A stretch of 64,000 nt of DNA from Candidatus Bathyarchaeota archaeon (GCA_026014615.1 JAOZHZ010000004.1:186001-250000); one strand, 5' to 3'; shown: positions 8,307 through 17,526, numbered from the stretch's first letter. The notes: generated from the sequence alone by a model not told the origin. Numbers and translations: made by a program.

Positions 8307-9266
8307 TTACAGTTTCTCGGTGGCTGGCTCTAACCAGTTTTTAGACACAAGCAAAGTTTTCCCATCAAACTTCACTTTCAAGCATTCCTCGCAGGGGCAC
8401 ATTTCCACACACCGCAAACAAAGCATGCACATGGAAGAATCAATTCTGCCGCCCTTCTGCTCGTACACGCTGGTATCCTGTGCGGTGCAGACTCTTCTGC
8501 AAATTCCGCATTTGGTACATTTTTCGCCGTCTTTTTCTATATGAAGAACTGGTGCCCACTTGAAAGCGCTCAACTTGTTGGCAATTGCTAGTGAAACGCC
8601 AGTTGGGCAGAAGCGGCACCAAAAACGCCTAACCAGAAAAGACGACACAACCGCCAGCCCAACAAACACCAACACCGCCATCAGAGCATAGTTATCGTTG
8701 GAATAGTAGACTATCTGGTCAACGTAGGGGAAATTAAGGTTTGAGTTGGGAAATATCTGCCAAGGTGCAATCACAGGCACCAACGGTGCAAGCAGAATTC
8801 TCAGCGGGTTAAACGGTCCAGAAAGGAAAATCACCGAAGACGAATTGGGCAAATTCGAGTAATTCACCAGAAACAGCGGCCAAACCAGAAGAACACCAAA
8901 CAGGAGGTACCGAAGCTCGTGAAGAAAACGGTTTACGCTTTCAGGAAGGCTCAGGTAGCGAACTTTCAAGGTTTGGCGGAGCATGCTAACTAGGTCCATG
9001 TAGAAGCCGAAGGGACAAATCCAACCACAAAAGAACCTGCCGAAAAACAAAGTAGCCAGCAAGAGAACAACCACAACAAGGCTTAGCCAGAGTGGAAAGG
9101 CAATTAGGTAAAACAGAAATGCTTGGGACATGATTTGAATGAAAATTCGAAGGTAGCTTGTTTTTCGGGACAGGTTTTTGGCTAAGATGCGAATTGCCAG
9201 TGTGCCTGCTAATGTCAGCCCTGCGAGAAACAGTATCTTTAGCATTTCACTTAATAGAGCTACCAT
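8307..9266 (-). CDS. NapH-like membrane polyferredoxin 2
   Basis: 319 residues from ATG 9266. The open frame reaches TTG 9311, but ATG 9266 aligns with the start of the paralogue at 7493 and has a GGAAGAAG purine stretch upstream. It shares FFCGWICPFGFYMD and FWCRFCPTG with that paralogue, and two cluster sites CTKCGICRRVC and CLRCVEMCPCEEC. The first soluble site reads CRRVCTAQ, where the paralogue has CKRVCPVQ: the Pro after the fourth Cys is replaced by Thr. It is the first gene of the minus-strand run, and 99 bases separate it from the DsbD-like gene. Confidence 0.85.
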   Translation of the reverse strand: MVALLSEMLKILFLAGLTLAGTLAIRILAKNLSRKTSYLRIFIQIMSQAFLFYLIAFPLWLSLVVVVLLLATLFFGRFFCGWICPFGFYMDLVSMLRQTLKVRYLSLPESVNRFLHELRYLLFGVLLVWPLFLVNYSNLPNSSSVIFLSGPFNPLRILLAPLVPVIAPWQIFPNSNLNFPYVDQIVYYSNDNYALMAVLVFVGLAVVSSFLVRRFWCRFCPTGVSLAIANKLSAFKWAPVLHIEKDGEKCTKCGICRRVCTAQDTSVYEQKGGRIDSSMCMLCLRCVEMCPCEECLKVKFDGKTLLVSKNWLEPATEKL

Positions 9267-9406
9267 GCCGTTTCTTCTTCCTATTTTGTCCCCACTACAG
9301 GTAAAGAGCAATACAGCTTAAAAATGGAAGGCTACCCGCGAAATTTAAGCATACACAAAAACAGCGTCCATAAACAAAGAAAAGAAAAAAGAAGCGGCTA
9401 TTTGAC

Positions 9407-12247
9407 CTAAGGCTCTTGTGGCACTGCCATTACCGTTCGGGTGTTGTATTCTTCGAGGTAGCTTATGTGGTCGGCGTCGTAGGGGTAGCTTTCTGTGTCT
9501 AATGGGTAGGGGAATCCGGTCATGTTGTGGAAGGGTATTGGAGTTACTGTGAAACCGTCGTTTCCGGGTCCGAAACCGTAGTTTGCGTATTGCACTTTGA
9601 ACCAGCAGGCAATAAAGAAGTAGTAGCTTCTCACCATACCGGGAGCGGGCTCTGCGAGGTCGCTTGTTGGGAACAGAATAGCAACGGAGTCACCTTGTTT
9701 GCCAATTACGAATTTGTTGTCTTCAGTCATCAAGAGCTCGGTTACGTTGCCGTATCTGGTGAAGTTACCTGATGAACCCGACGCTATTGGAACAAACGCT
9801 TGCGATAGGTCTGCTTGACCGTTTACAAGGGTTTGAATGGTTGCAGTCTGCGAGGGAGTTATGTCTACGCCGACGTAGTCAAAGGTTACATTCCAGAAGT
9901 TGCTGATGCGAAGCGAATAGTCCTCCGTTGGAAACAAGCCCGTTAAGTCAACCACAAAGGTTCGGGGGATTCCATCTGGAGGCAACGGGAACTGTCGGCT
10001 TTCTGGAACACGCACCCAGTTACCGTTTTCATCTTTCACTTCCATAAAGGGCGTCGGCGTGGGCTCCGTGAAGTTTGGCACTTGAGTAGAGTAGAACTTG
10101 TCCATCCACAGCGTGTAACTTTCTTCGGGACCCCAATCCACCATGGCACTAACAACCAGTTTAATCTGCTCTGCCCCAGTTAAGTTGCCTAAGTCCATCG
10201 TCAAACGATTCCATGTCTGGTTATCCCAATCTTCACTGTACTTACCGTTAAAGCCCGCAGTTATTACGCCGTCTTTGCATGAAATTTGGTCTAAGGCATC
10301 GGCTTGGTTGTAGGCGTCCACCACGGTGCCATTGTAGACAGTAACGAATTCGTTGGTTGCCGACACTGGCTCCAACGGGTCTTGATTGACAACGTAGATT
10401 TGTCCCATGTATTCAGGGTCGATGTACTGTTCAACCATAGTTGAGTAAACGTCTGTGCCTACGGGGTGGTCAATTGCGAGCATGTAAGCGGCGTCTATAA
10501 AGAAAATTTCATCCCAGTTCTGAGTCAGTTTCAACTGGAAGTTTCCGTCTACTTCTTCAAGGTAGTCCTGCCCTAACGGGAGATAATCCCACGGGTTATT
10601 TCGCCAGTAAACAAGTGAACCGTCTTCGTTCACGTATCGGGTATAGCCTAGCCAGCCGTGGTTAGAAACTTCACCAACGTAAAGGTACTGCGTTCCATTC
10701 CACATGTAAAGTGAAGGACAGGAGGAGCCACCCGTGTAGGTTGCCGTGATGGACAACCGGTCGTTTAAGGTCACCGTCCTCGTGAGGTCGGTGCTGCCGT
10801 CGTCCCACTGAAGGAATGTTACTCTGCCTGTTGGGTCCTGATAGGGCATCTCAACACTGTATTGTCCTTCAGGTAACAGGGCGGTCCAAAACGTCGTGTG
10901 CATCTCTCGGGTGCCGTCTGGTAGAGTCAACCAGAAGTCGGCGTCACCACGTGGAGAAATGTTAACGTTGAAAGTGTGGAAACCATCTTTAACGACCATG
11001 AAGCCACCTTGCATTCCGTTCACATCAACCAAATAAGTCAAAGAATCGCCACCTGGAAGAGGCTCAGCGACAACGGTGAACTCCACAGTGCCTTCTTCGC
11101 CTGGCGCTAAAGTCAGTGTTTTTGAATCTACAGTTTCAAGGGTACCTGCCTGTGTGCCTATTCTGAGTTTGATGGATGCGCTGCTGGTTTCGGTTCCTTG
11201 ATTCGTGGCTTTGGCAGTTATCTGCACTGTCTCGCCAGCCCAAACCTCGTAGGGTCGAACAATCAAGTTAGTTACTTTGATGGTTGAGGCACCTTGCACA
11301 GTGAAGGTTCCTGTTTCTCCGCCGATTTGAACCGTGTAATCTCCTTTGGCGGCTTCCGTTACAGTGAAAGTCACAGTTGAGGTTGCTCCTCCAGATAACT
11401 GCACGGTTTGGGTATCCTTTGTTTGACCGTTGACTGTTAACTCAGCGGTGTAGCTACCGCTTTCTTCGCCCACATTGGTAACTTCTGCTGTCACCGTAAC
11501 GGTCTCCCCGCTCTCCACCACTTCAGGGTCTACTGTGAGATTGCTAACTTGGAATTCTGCGGGTTTAGGTGGTGCAGCTGACGGCGTTATGGTGAAGGCT
11601 CCTGTTAAGCCTGCAACCTTGACTTGGTAAGTTCCCTCGGATTGTTCGGTGACTTCAAACAAAACGCTTTCGGATGCTTCACCTGCTATTTGTCCAGTTT
11701 TGGTTTGCACCTCGGCATTGTTGATTAAAAGGGTTAAGGAGTAGCTTCCAGTTTCTGGAGCTTTGTTGGTAACTTTGACGGTAATGCCGATGGGTTCGTC
11801 GATTTGCGCGGTGGTTCGGTTAATTGCCAAATCAGAATATGAAACCGTGCTGGTTAGCGTGAAAGCGGCCTCTAAATTACCTATTGCAACTAAATGTGTT
11901 CCTTCACCTGCCCCTGAAATCGTGAAGTTCACAAGTTTAGTTTCTGCAGGGGCAATCTGTACTGTTTGAGCTTGGTCTTGCACGCCGTCAAGCATCAAAT
12001 TAACATCATATGTTCCAGCTTCGCCGCCTACGTTGGTGACGTTAACTGAAACCTGAACTGATTGACCAACTAGCCCAGTTACGGGAGTTACTTGCAGGTC
12101 CATTAACTGAATTTGTGCGGGTGATAGTTCAGGTCCGGGTAAAGAGGATACATAAAAGAATCCTGCTGCCGCGGCGGCGACTATGAGTATGTCGATAAGG
12201 AGTATTGTTTGAAGTTTGGTGATTGCTGATTTGGATTTGGCGTGCAT
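9407..12247 (-). CDS. Large cell-surface protein with CARDB repeats
   Basis: 946 residues. One membrane segment near the N-terminus (about 12-34) acts as signal anchor. It is followed by four CARDB-type Ig-like repeats of about 90 residues each, at roughly 45-130, 135-225, 230-320 and 325-420, each with the pattern GxxVxVxxxVTNxGxxxGxYxVxLxxNG. The second half (about 430-946) begins with an INxSPRGDADFWL region, then SCPSLYMWNGTQYLYVGEVS, a motif I associate with archaeal surface proteins. No catalytic motif is apparent. A structural or adhesion role outside the cell is likely. It is divergent from amt1, sharing a 300-base intergenic region. Confidence 0.85.
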   Translation of the reverse strand: MHAKSKSAITKLQTILLIDILIVAAAAAGFFYVSSLPGPELSPAQIQLMDLQVTPVTGLVGQSVQVSVNVTNVGGEAGTYDVNLMLDGVQDQAQTVQIAPAETKLVNFTISGAGEGTHLVAIGNLEAAFTLTSTVSYSDLAINRTTAQIDEPIGITVKVTNKAPETGSYSLTLLINNAEVQTKTGQIAGEASESVLFEVTEQSEGTYQVKVAGLTGAFTITPSAAPPKPAEFQVSNLTVDPEVVESGETVTVTAEVTNVGEESGSYTAELTVNGQTKDTQTVQLSGGATSTVTFTVTEAAKGDYTVQIGGETGTFTVQGASTIKVTNLIVRPYEVWAGETVQITAKATNQGTETSSASIKLRIGTQAGTLETVDSKTLTLAPGEEGTVEFTVVAEPLPGGDSLTYLVDVNGMQGGFMVVKDGFHTFNVNISPRGDADFWLTLPDGTREMHTTFWTALLPEGQYSVEMPYQDPTGRVTFLQWDDGSTDLTRTVTLNDRLSITATYTGGSSCPSLYMWNGTQYLYVGEVSNHGWLGYTRYVNEDGSLVYWRNNPWDYLPLGQDYLEEVDGNFQLKLTQNWDEIFFIDAAYMLAIDHPVGTDVYSTMVEQYIDPEYMGQIYVVNQDPLEPVSATNEFVTVYNGTVVDAYNQADALDQISCKDGVITAGFNGKYSEDWDNQTWNRLTMDLGNLTGAEQIKLVVSAMVDWGPEESYTLWMDKFYSTQVPNFTEPTPTPFMEVKDENGNWVRVPESRQFPLPPDGIPRTFVVDLTGLFPTEDYSLRISNFWNVTFDYVGVDITPSQTATIQTLVNGQADLSQAFVPIASGSSGNFTRYGNVTELLMTEDNKFVIGKQGDSVAILFPTSDLAEPAPGMVRSYYFFIACWFKVQYANYGFGPGNDGFTVTPIPFHNMTGFPYPLDTESYPYDADHISYLEEYNTRTVMAVPQEP

Positions 12248-12547
12248 GTTGGAAGAAGTAGTGTTTTGTGCTTATATAACTAGTGTAGAATGGGCAAAGT
12301 TGACTTTTTAATGTTGTAAAATTGACTTGTGTGATTGGGTGTTTTTTGGACATTCTTTGAAGTGTAAGGAGAGTTACTTGCGCTTGTTTGAACAGAGATT
12401 CAGACCTTGCAGCCTTTTTTGTTTGCATGTCCAACAATGTTAAAAATGTGTGTACATTCGGATAGTTTTATATACTTGTTTGAGATACTTGCACAGTAAA
12501 AACTCAAAACTAGTTAACAAACGTCAAATAAAAGGAGAAAAAATGAA
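12248..12547. promoter_or_regulatory. Divergent intergenic region upstream of amt1
   Basis: 300 bases, AT-rich. Besides the TATA box annotated separately, TTTGAG at about 12479 and CTCAAA at about 12504 form a loose inverted repeat downstream of it. No further gene is seen. Confidence 0.45.
12467..12475 (+). promoter_or_regulatory. TATA box of amt1
   Basis: TTTATATAC, 81 bases before the amt1 ATG. The same octamer TTATATAC stands before the second amt gene (13996) and, on the other strand, before the propeller gene at 24140, supporting it as the local archaeal promoter consensus. Confidence 0.6.
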
Positions 12548-12551
12548 ATGA
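12543..12551 (+). other. Two-codon mini-ORF overlapping the amt1 start
   Basis: The GGAG at 12534-12537 lies 5 bases before ATG-AAA-TGA (12543-12551). The TGA overlaps the amt1 ATG (12548) as ATGA. Ribosomes that start at the first ATG would terminate on top of the amt1 start. It may be chance, since GGAG also lies an acceptable 10 bases from the true start. Confidence 0.35.
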
Positions 12552-13822
12552 GTGCAGTAATACCAACAAACCCAGGAGACACCGCATGGTTAATAGTTGC
12601 AACCGCCCTCGTAATGATAATGACGCCCGCACTGGGCTTTTTCTACGGCGGATTAGTCCGCAGAAAAAACCTAGTATCCACAATAGTCCAATGCTTTGCC
12701 ATATTCGCAGTCATAAGCATAGTCTGGGCACTTTGGGGCTACAGCTTAGTCTTCGGTAACAGCTACGGCGGTATAATCGGCGACTTATCACTAGCAGGAC
12801 TAAACGGGATAGGCGTAAACACCGTTAACACGGATCTAGCGCCAACCATATCGGTGTTATTGTTCTTTGCGTTTCAGCTAAAGTTCGCAGCCATCACGCC
12901 AGCGCTGATTATCGGTGCTTGCGCAGAAAGAATCCGCTTCCGCAGCCTCCTAATCTTCATCATACTATGGTCAACATTCATCTACGTTCCAATTGCCCAC
13001 TGGGTCTGGAACCCTGACGGCTGGCTAAAGGCACTTGGCGCCATCGACTTCGCAGGCGGTCTCGTTGTACACATCTCTGCAGGCTTATCAGCACTCGCAG
13101 CAGCTCTGGTAGTAGGCAGACGCAAAGGCTGCAGCACCCCATGGAAGGACCACATGAAGTCCTTAGACACAGAATCCGATAAGCCCAGCAACATTCCTTA
13201 CGTTATCCTCGGTGCAGCGCTACTGTGGTTTGGCTGGTTCGGTTTCAACGCAGGCAGCGCACTAGCAGCAAACAACATAGCCGTTTCAGCACTGGTTACG
13301 ACAAACTTGGCAGCATCAGGCGCAGCAGTAAGCTGGATGCTCATGGACTGGCTACTTAAGGGCAAACCCTCAGCTGTCGGCTTAGCAATCGGCGCAGTCG
13401 TTGGTCTCGTTGCAATTACCCCTGGAGCAGGCTTCGTCAGCGTAACCTCAGCAATAATCATTGGGTTAGCAGCAGGCGTAATTTCAAACTTGGTGGTCAA
13501 CTGGAGAACAGGCAGATCCCGCATAGACGACACCCTAGACGTATTCGCATGCCACGGTGTAGGTGGTCTCTGGGGATCCATCGCAACAGGTCTCTTCGCG
13601 TCAGCAGCAATCGGCGGCGTCGACGGTCTGTTCTTTGGAAACGTGGAGCAGTTCATTGCTCAGCTGATAGCAGTTGCTGTTGTGGTACCGTTCTCGTTCT
13701 TCGGCTCCTATGCGCTACTAAAGTTAGTCAACGTCTTCAGCCCACTGCGTGTCAGCCCTGAAGCAGAAAACGCAGGCTTAGACCTAAGCGAACACGGCGA
13801 AGAAGCCTACAACTTGGACTAG
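12548..13822 (+). CDS. amt: Ammonium transporter Amt (copy 1)
   Basis: 424 residues, about 11 membrane segments. Imports ammonium or ammonia across the cytoplasmic membrane. Family marks: MTPALGFFYGGLVRRKN (about 25-41), ACAERIRFRS, the two pore histidines in DFAGGLVVHISAG and VFACHGVGG, and DDTLDVFACHG. The cytoplasmic tail ends with SEHGEEAY. The start at ATG 12548 is preceded by GGAG at 10 bases. No GlnK/PII gene, the usual regulator of Amt, is beside it. A second copy follows 237 bases downstream on the same strand with its own TATA box. Confidence 0.97.
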   Translation: MSAVIPTNPGDTAWLIVATALVMIMTPALGFFYGGLVRRKNLVSTIVQCFAIFAVISIVWALWGYSLVFGNSYGGIIGDLSLAGLNGIGVNTVNTDLAPTISVLLFFAFQLKFAAITPALIIGACAERIRFRSLLIFIILWSTFIYVPIAHWVWNPDGWLKALGAIDFAGGLVVHISAGLSALAAALVVGRRKGCSTPWKDHMKSLDTESDKPSNIPYVILGAALLWFGWFGFNAGSALAANNIAVSALVTTNLAASGAAVSWMLMDWLLKGKPSAVGLAIGAVVGLVAITPGAGFVSVTSAIIIGLAAGVISNLVVNWRTGRSRIDDTLDVFACHGVGGLWGSIATGLFASAAIGGVDGLFFGNVEQFIAQLIAVAVVVPFSFFGSYALLKLVNVFSPLRVSPEAENAGLDLSEHGEEAYNLD

Positions 13823-13994
13823 TAGGCAGATAGAGCGCAAGCTCCCCCCAACTTTCTTTTTCTCACATCAAATTTTGAACATTTTTCCTATTTTTCCACG
13901 GATACCGCTTTAGTTGGATAAACTTTTACACTAAAAACCGCGACCAACTGAACACTTGTCAAATATTCAGCCGTAACACCGCATAAATGAATAG

Positions 13995-14003
13995 CTTATA
14001 TAC
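13995..14003 (+). promoter_or_regulatory. TATA box of the second amt gene
   Basis: CTTATATAC, sharing TTATATAC with the amt1 promoter. It lies 57 bases before the proposed ATA start, so the second copy has its own promoter. Confidence 0.55.
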
Positions 14004-14009
14004 CAGTTT

Positions 14010-14027
14010 GTTTATGCTTGAATAAAC
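14010..14027 (+). promoter_or_regulatory. Inverted repeat in the amt2 leader
   Basis: GTTTAT and ATAAAC arms separated by six bases, immediately downstream of the TATA box. The position would suit a repressor-binding site; a short hairpin in the 5' leader is the alternative. No equivalent is visible before amt1. Confidence 0.35.
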
Positions 14028-14059
14028 ATTCAATTTAAATTCGCTAGGAGAAATCAAAA

Positions 14060-15358
14060 ATATCCATCGTTGCAACACCAGAAGCAGGAGACATCGCATG
14101 GGTTCTTGTATCCACAGCCCTCGTAATGCTAATGACACCCGCGTTAGCCTTCTTTTACGGCGGATTAGTCCGCAGAAAAAACCTCGTCTCCACACTAGTC
14201 CAGTGCTTAATCATTTTTGCCGTAGTCAGCCTTATCTGGCTCTTCTGGGACTACAGCCTAGTTTTTGGACCCAGCATCAACGGAATAATCGGCAACTTGT
14301 CACTGGCAGGCTTGATGCACATAGGGATAAACTCCGTTAGCCCCTACGCGCCGAAAATTCCTGAACTCCTGTTCTTCGCCTTCCAGTTAAAGTTCGCAGC
14401 CATAACCCCCGCCCTCATTATCGGTGCTTGCGCAGAAAGAATCCGCTTCCGGTCGTTGCTTATTTTTGTGGTTTTGTGGTCAACCTTCATTTACTCGCCC
14501 ATCGCTCACTGGATGTGGAACGCCAACGGTTGGCTACACGTCTTAGGCGCCGTTGACTTCGCAGGAGGCATCGTCGTACACATAGCCGCGGGCTTAAGTG
14601 CTTTAGCAGCCGCCTTGATTGTAGGCAGAAGAAACGGATGCGTCTACTGGAAAGACCACCTCAAAGCCTTAAACAGCAAAGGCGGAGCCGCACCCATACC
14701 CACAGCCACAGAATTCAAACCCACAAACATACCCTACGTCATCCTAGGCGCAGGACTGCTCTGGTTTGGCTGGTTTGGCTTCAACGGCGGCAGCGCTTTG
14801 GCTGCAGATTCGTTGGCGGTTTCCGCCGTAGTGGTCACCAACTTAGCCGCAGCAGCAGCGGCGGTGGCGTGGATGCTTCTGGACTGGATAATCAAAGGCA
14901 AACCATCCGCAATCGGCACCTCAGTAGGTGCGGTGTGTGGATTAGCGGCGGTCACGGCAGCGTCAGGCTACATAACTGTTACAGCAGCCGTCATTATCGG
15001 GTTAGCCGCAGGCGTCATATCCAACTTGGTAGCTAATTGGCGGCTTGGCAGGTCTCGCATAGACGACACATTAGACGTGTTTGCATGCCACGGCATAGGA
15101 GGCATAATAGGCGCAGTCGCAGTCGGCTTATTCGCCACAACCTTGGTGAACAACGTAAGCGGCTTGTTCTACGGCAACGCCTACCAGCTTGGAGTACAAG
15201 TTTTGGCGGTGTTGGTAGTAGCGACTTTCTCGTTTGGCGGGTCTTACTTGCTGTTAAAGCTGGTTAACGTGTTTTCGCCTTTGAGGGTCAGCGCACAAGA
15301 GGAAGACGCAGGCTTAGACATCAGCCAACACGGCGAAGAAGCATACCACCTCGAATAA
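14060..15358 (+). CDS. amt: Ammonium transporter Amt (copy 2), probable ATA start
   Basis: 432 residues if started at ATA 14060. The family marks of copy 1 are all present, including AGGIVVHIAAG and VFACHGIGG with the two pore histidines. No ATG, GTG or TTG exists between the in-frame stop at 14045 and ATG 14126, yet that stretch encodes SIVATPEAGDIAWVLV, matching SAVIPTNPGDTAWLIV of copy 1 residue for residue at the TM1 start. ATA 14060 aligns with Met1 of copy 1, and GGAG at 14047-14050 lies 9 bases before it. Starting at 14126 would remove half of TM1. Between the signature regions it has an insert absent from copy 1 (SKGGAAPIPTATEF). Confidence 0.9.
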   Translation: MSIVATPEAGDIAWVLVSTALVMLMTPALAFFYGGLVRRKNLVSTLVQCLIIFAVVSLIWLFWDYSLVFGPSINGIIGNLSLAGLMHIGINSVSPYAPKIPELLFFAFQLKFAAITPALIIGACAERIRFRSLLIFVVLWSTFIYSPIAHWMWNANGWLHVLGAVDFAGGIVVHIAAGLSALAAALIVGRRNGCVYWKDHLKALNSKGGAAPIPTATEFKPTNIPYVILGAGLLWFGWFGFNGGSALAADSLAVSAVVVTNLAAAAAAVAWMLLDWIIKGKPSAIGTSVGAVCGLAAVTAASGYITVTAAVIIGLAAGVISNLVANWRLGRSRIDDTLDVFACHGIGGIIGAVAVGLFATTLVNNVSGLFYGNAYQLGVQVLAVLVVATFSFGGSYLLLKLVNVFSPLRVSAQEEDAGLDISQHGEEAYHLE

Positions 15359-15405
15359 CCGAAAGCAAACCTCTTCCATTTTACCTTAAAAAAATAGCTT
15401 CTAAA

Positions 15406-16104
15406 TTACAGTCCGGCAAGTAGCACGGCAAAGATGCCACTGAGGAAGACGCCGTCGAATGTGCCTGCACCGCCTATGCTTGCCACGGGGGCACCAAGTT
15501 TTGGAATCACGCGCAGGTTCAGCAGGTCAGCGCCTATGAGGGTGCCTAGAACGCCCGCTGTGTATGCTATTGTTAGGGGCTGTGAGGGAGAAAGAATCAT
15601 CGCAATAAGGGCTGCTGCTATAGGCGGAATTAAGGCGGGTGTAACGATGCCTACGCCTTTTACGGGTCTTGCTAAGGCATAAGTTACCAAAGCAACTGCG
15701 GCTACGCCGATTATGCTGTAAAGGGCGATGGTAAGTTCTGCTTGGCTTAACAGGTAAATGCTGACGGCGGTAGGTATAATTGCGCCTCCGACGTTCACCG
15801 CTATAGTTGTGACCGCTTCGCCGTACTCTACTCTTGGAATTCGGTAGGTTATGCCGAAAAAGCTAGCGTACTCGTCTTTTATCATGGGCACGGTAGTTTT
15901 GACTTTCCACACGGGAATGTTTACGGCGCTTCCGAAAAGAGAAGCCGCCAAAATCAGCAGAACAAAAATGGGAGAAAAGCCAACGTTCGCAAAAGCAAAG
16001 CCGACAACACCGAAGAAAACCAAGCCGACCACCGTAACCGCTAAAAACAGCAAAAGCACGAAAAAGAGGAGTCCATGATGGAAGTATATTGTTTTTCGAC
16101 TCAT
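15406..16104 (-). CDS. DUF1614 membrane protein
   Basis: 232 residues from ATG 16104 (the frame extends to 16125 without a better start). About seven hydrophobic segments. The order of motifs GSAVNIPVW, FFGITYRIP, TIAVNVGGAIIP, IVTPALIPPI, IGADLLNL and SIGGAGTFDGVFLSG is that of the DUF1614 family, a widespread archaeal/bacterial membrane family of unknown function. The conserved DGVFLSG near the C-terminus lies in a membrane segment. It is convergent with the second amt gene; 47 bases separate the stops. Confidence 0.85.
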   Translation of the reverse strand: MSRKTIYFHHGLLFFVLLLFLAVTVVGLVFFGVVGFAFANVGFSPIFVLLILAASLFGSAVNIPVWKVKTTVPMIKDEYASFFGITYRIPRVEYGEAVTTIAVNVGGAIIPTAVSIYLLSQAELTIALYSIIGVAAVALVTYALARPVKGVGIVTPALIPPIAAALIAMILSPSQPLTIAYTAGVLGTLIGADLLNLRVIPKLGAPVASIGGAGTFDGVFLSGIFAVLLAGL

Positions 16105-16287
16105 GTAAACTAAACCGCCTAACACAAAGCATTAGTTTACTGTAAAAGCCGCCCTTATGTATTTCACACCATCAGAATCCATAACGGGAGCATCTAGCAC
16201 ATGCGGTCTTATGAAGAGGGGGACAGTCTTTGGCAAACGGAAAAACAAACGTGCATCAACACAAAGATAATGAGAAAAAGATGTAGC

Positions 16288-17037
16288 TTAGAATGGCCAA
16301 CGTGATTTCCCAAAACGAAACACAGCATCTAACTCGGATTTAATCGGGGCAATCATGTTTTCAATTCGCTCAACCACTTCGCCTAAAGTGTCGTTGCCGC
16401 TGAAATGTACACGTACCTGAATTTCACAGGCAAGCCGCCGATGCGCGAGCTCCACGTAACCGCATTCGTCATCCCAGAAAAACTCATCCGCATGCTTACC
16501 CACTTGCTTCGCGGTGATGAAGTCAATGTTTTCAAATCTGGATTCGATTTCTTCGAGAAATTTGTTGCCTCTTTTCTTGAGGCTCTTGCGGGTAAAAACG
16601 TCCAGCTTCTCCAGTCGATTTGCATAAGTTTTTAGGGATTTTGCGGCTTCCGCAACGGTTGCGTGCTTAAGTTTGGGCGCGATCATACCTAAATGGACTT
16701 CAGCGTGACCTTCCCCGATAACGTCTGGGTGGTCCCTAACAATGGAGAACAAGAAGTCGCTGAGTTGGTCCTGAAGCTTCAGGGTGGAATCTTCCTTTTT
16801 GTTTTTCTTGATTTCTTTTACTTTCTCTTTAGGAACATAAGCAGGATAATACTTGGATAGAGTTCTTTTGTTTAACCAGCCGTACCAGAAAAACACGTAG
16901 CCAAAATTGGTCGGCACCGATTTTAAGCAGCCTCTACCATCATCCTCCAGGGTTATGTCGACTAAATCAAGGAACATGTCGCGCATAGACCGCTTGTAAG
17001 ACGCATCAGGAACGTTTTGAAGCGTTAATTTCTCCAT
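16288..17037 (-). CDS. Uncharacterised soluble protein
   Basis: 249 residues from ATG 17037 (the longest frame reaches 17109 but its N-terminus is unlike protein-coding sequence). No family recognised. It has a central Lys-rich segment (about 75-87, EKVKEIKKNKKED), and a C-terminal half with SRFENIDFITAKQVGKHAD, then an alternating-strand region ACEIQVRVHFSGND before a final helix. No membrane segments, no Cys clusters. It is divergent from the small membrane protein at 17290 and has no evident operon partner. Confidence 0.6.
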   Translation of the reverse strand: MEKLTLQNVPDASYKRSMRDMFLDLVDITLEDDGRGCLKSVPTNFGYVFFWYGWLNKRTLSKYYPAYVPKEKVKEIKKNKKEDSTLKLQDQLSDFLFSIVRDHPDVIGEGHAEVHLGMIAPKLKHATVAEAAKSLKTYANRLEKLDVFTRKSLKKRGNKFLEEIESRFENIDFITAKQVGKHADEFFWDDECGYVELAHRRLACEIQVRVHFSGNDTLGEVVERIENMIAPIKSELDAVFRFGKSRWPF

Positions 17038-17289
17038 TACAAATCCTGTTAGCAGTGGTCTTGAAGCTTTTATTCTAATTGGTTTCCGCCGCAGCATTTG
17101 AAGAATCAACCACGACGAAAGCAGAGGTATACTTCATGTTACAGACGATTATTAAGGCACACGGCGGTCAAAAGAGAGCAGTGAAGAGAAAAACAACGCA
17201 TAGCCGAAAACAGGGTCTAAAACGAGGCGTAGTCAATAATCCAGTTAATTATATATCTGCAGAAATCGAAACATTAGATTGGAGTTTGC

Positions 17290-17526
17290 TTGGTAAGGGA
17301 GAAAATAACACTAAAACTAGTGTTGGGGGCAGTTCAAGCGTTGATGTCTTTTTCAGCGGTAGCTTTGGCCATAGCACTTCAATTCAACCTGTTCAACGCT
17401 CAATCGTCCTTTAGTATTTTAGCTGAAACGGCAAATTTCTACATAACCCTTCTACTCGTAGCAGGCATTATTTTCCTCATCGCAGGATTGTTCCTGATTT
17501 ATGATTGGTGGGAGACAGGAACATGA
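17290..17526 (+). CDS. Small two-helix membrane protein coupled to permease
   Basis: 78 residues from TTG 17290. Two hydrophobic segments at about 10-32 and 48-70. An AT-rich TATA-like element (TTAATTATATATC, about 17244) stands 35-45 bases upstream. The stop TGA (17524-17526) overlaps the permease ATG (17523) as ATGA, so the two are translationally coupled. No family recognised. A partner or regulatory subunit of the permease is possible but unproven. Confidence 0.65.
   Translation: MVREKITLKLVLGAVQALMSFSAVALAIALQFNLFNAQSSFSILAETANFYITLLLVAGIIFLIAGLFLIYDWWETGT

Noticed and set aside
17079..17414. 111-residue frame between the genes at 17037 and 17290
   Set aside because: It overlaps the small membrane protein in another frame and has no motif or suitable ribosome site.
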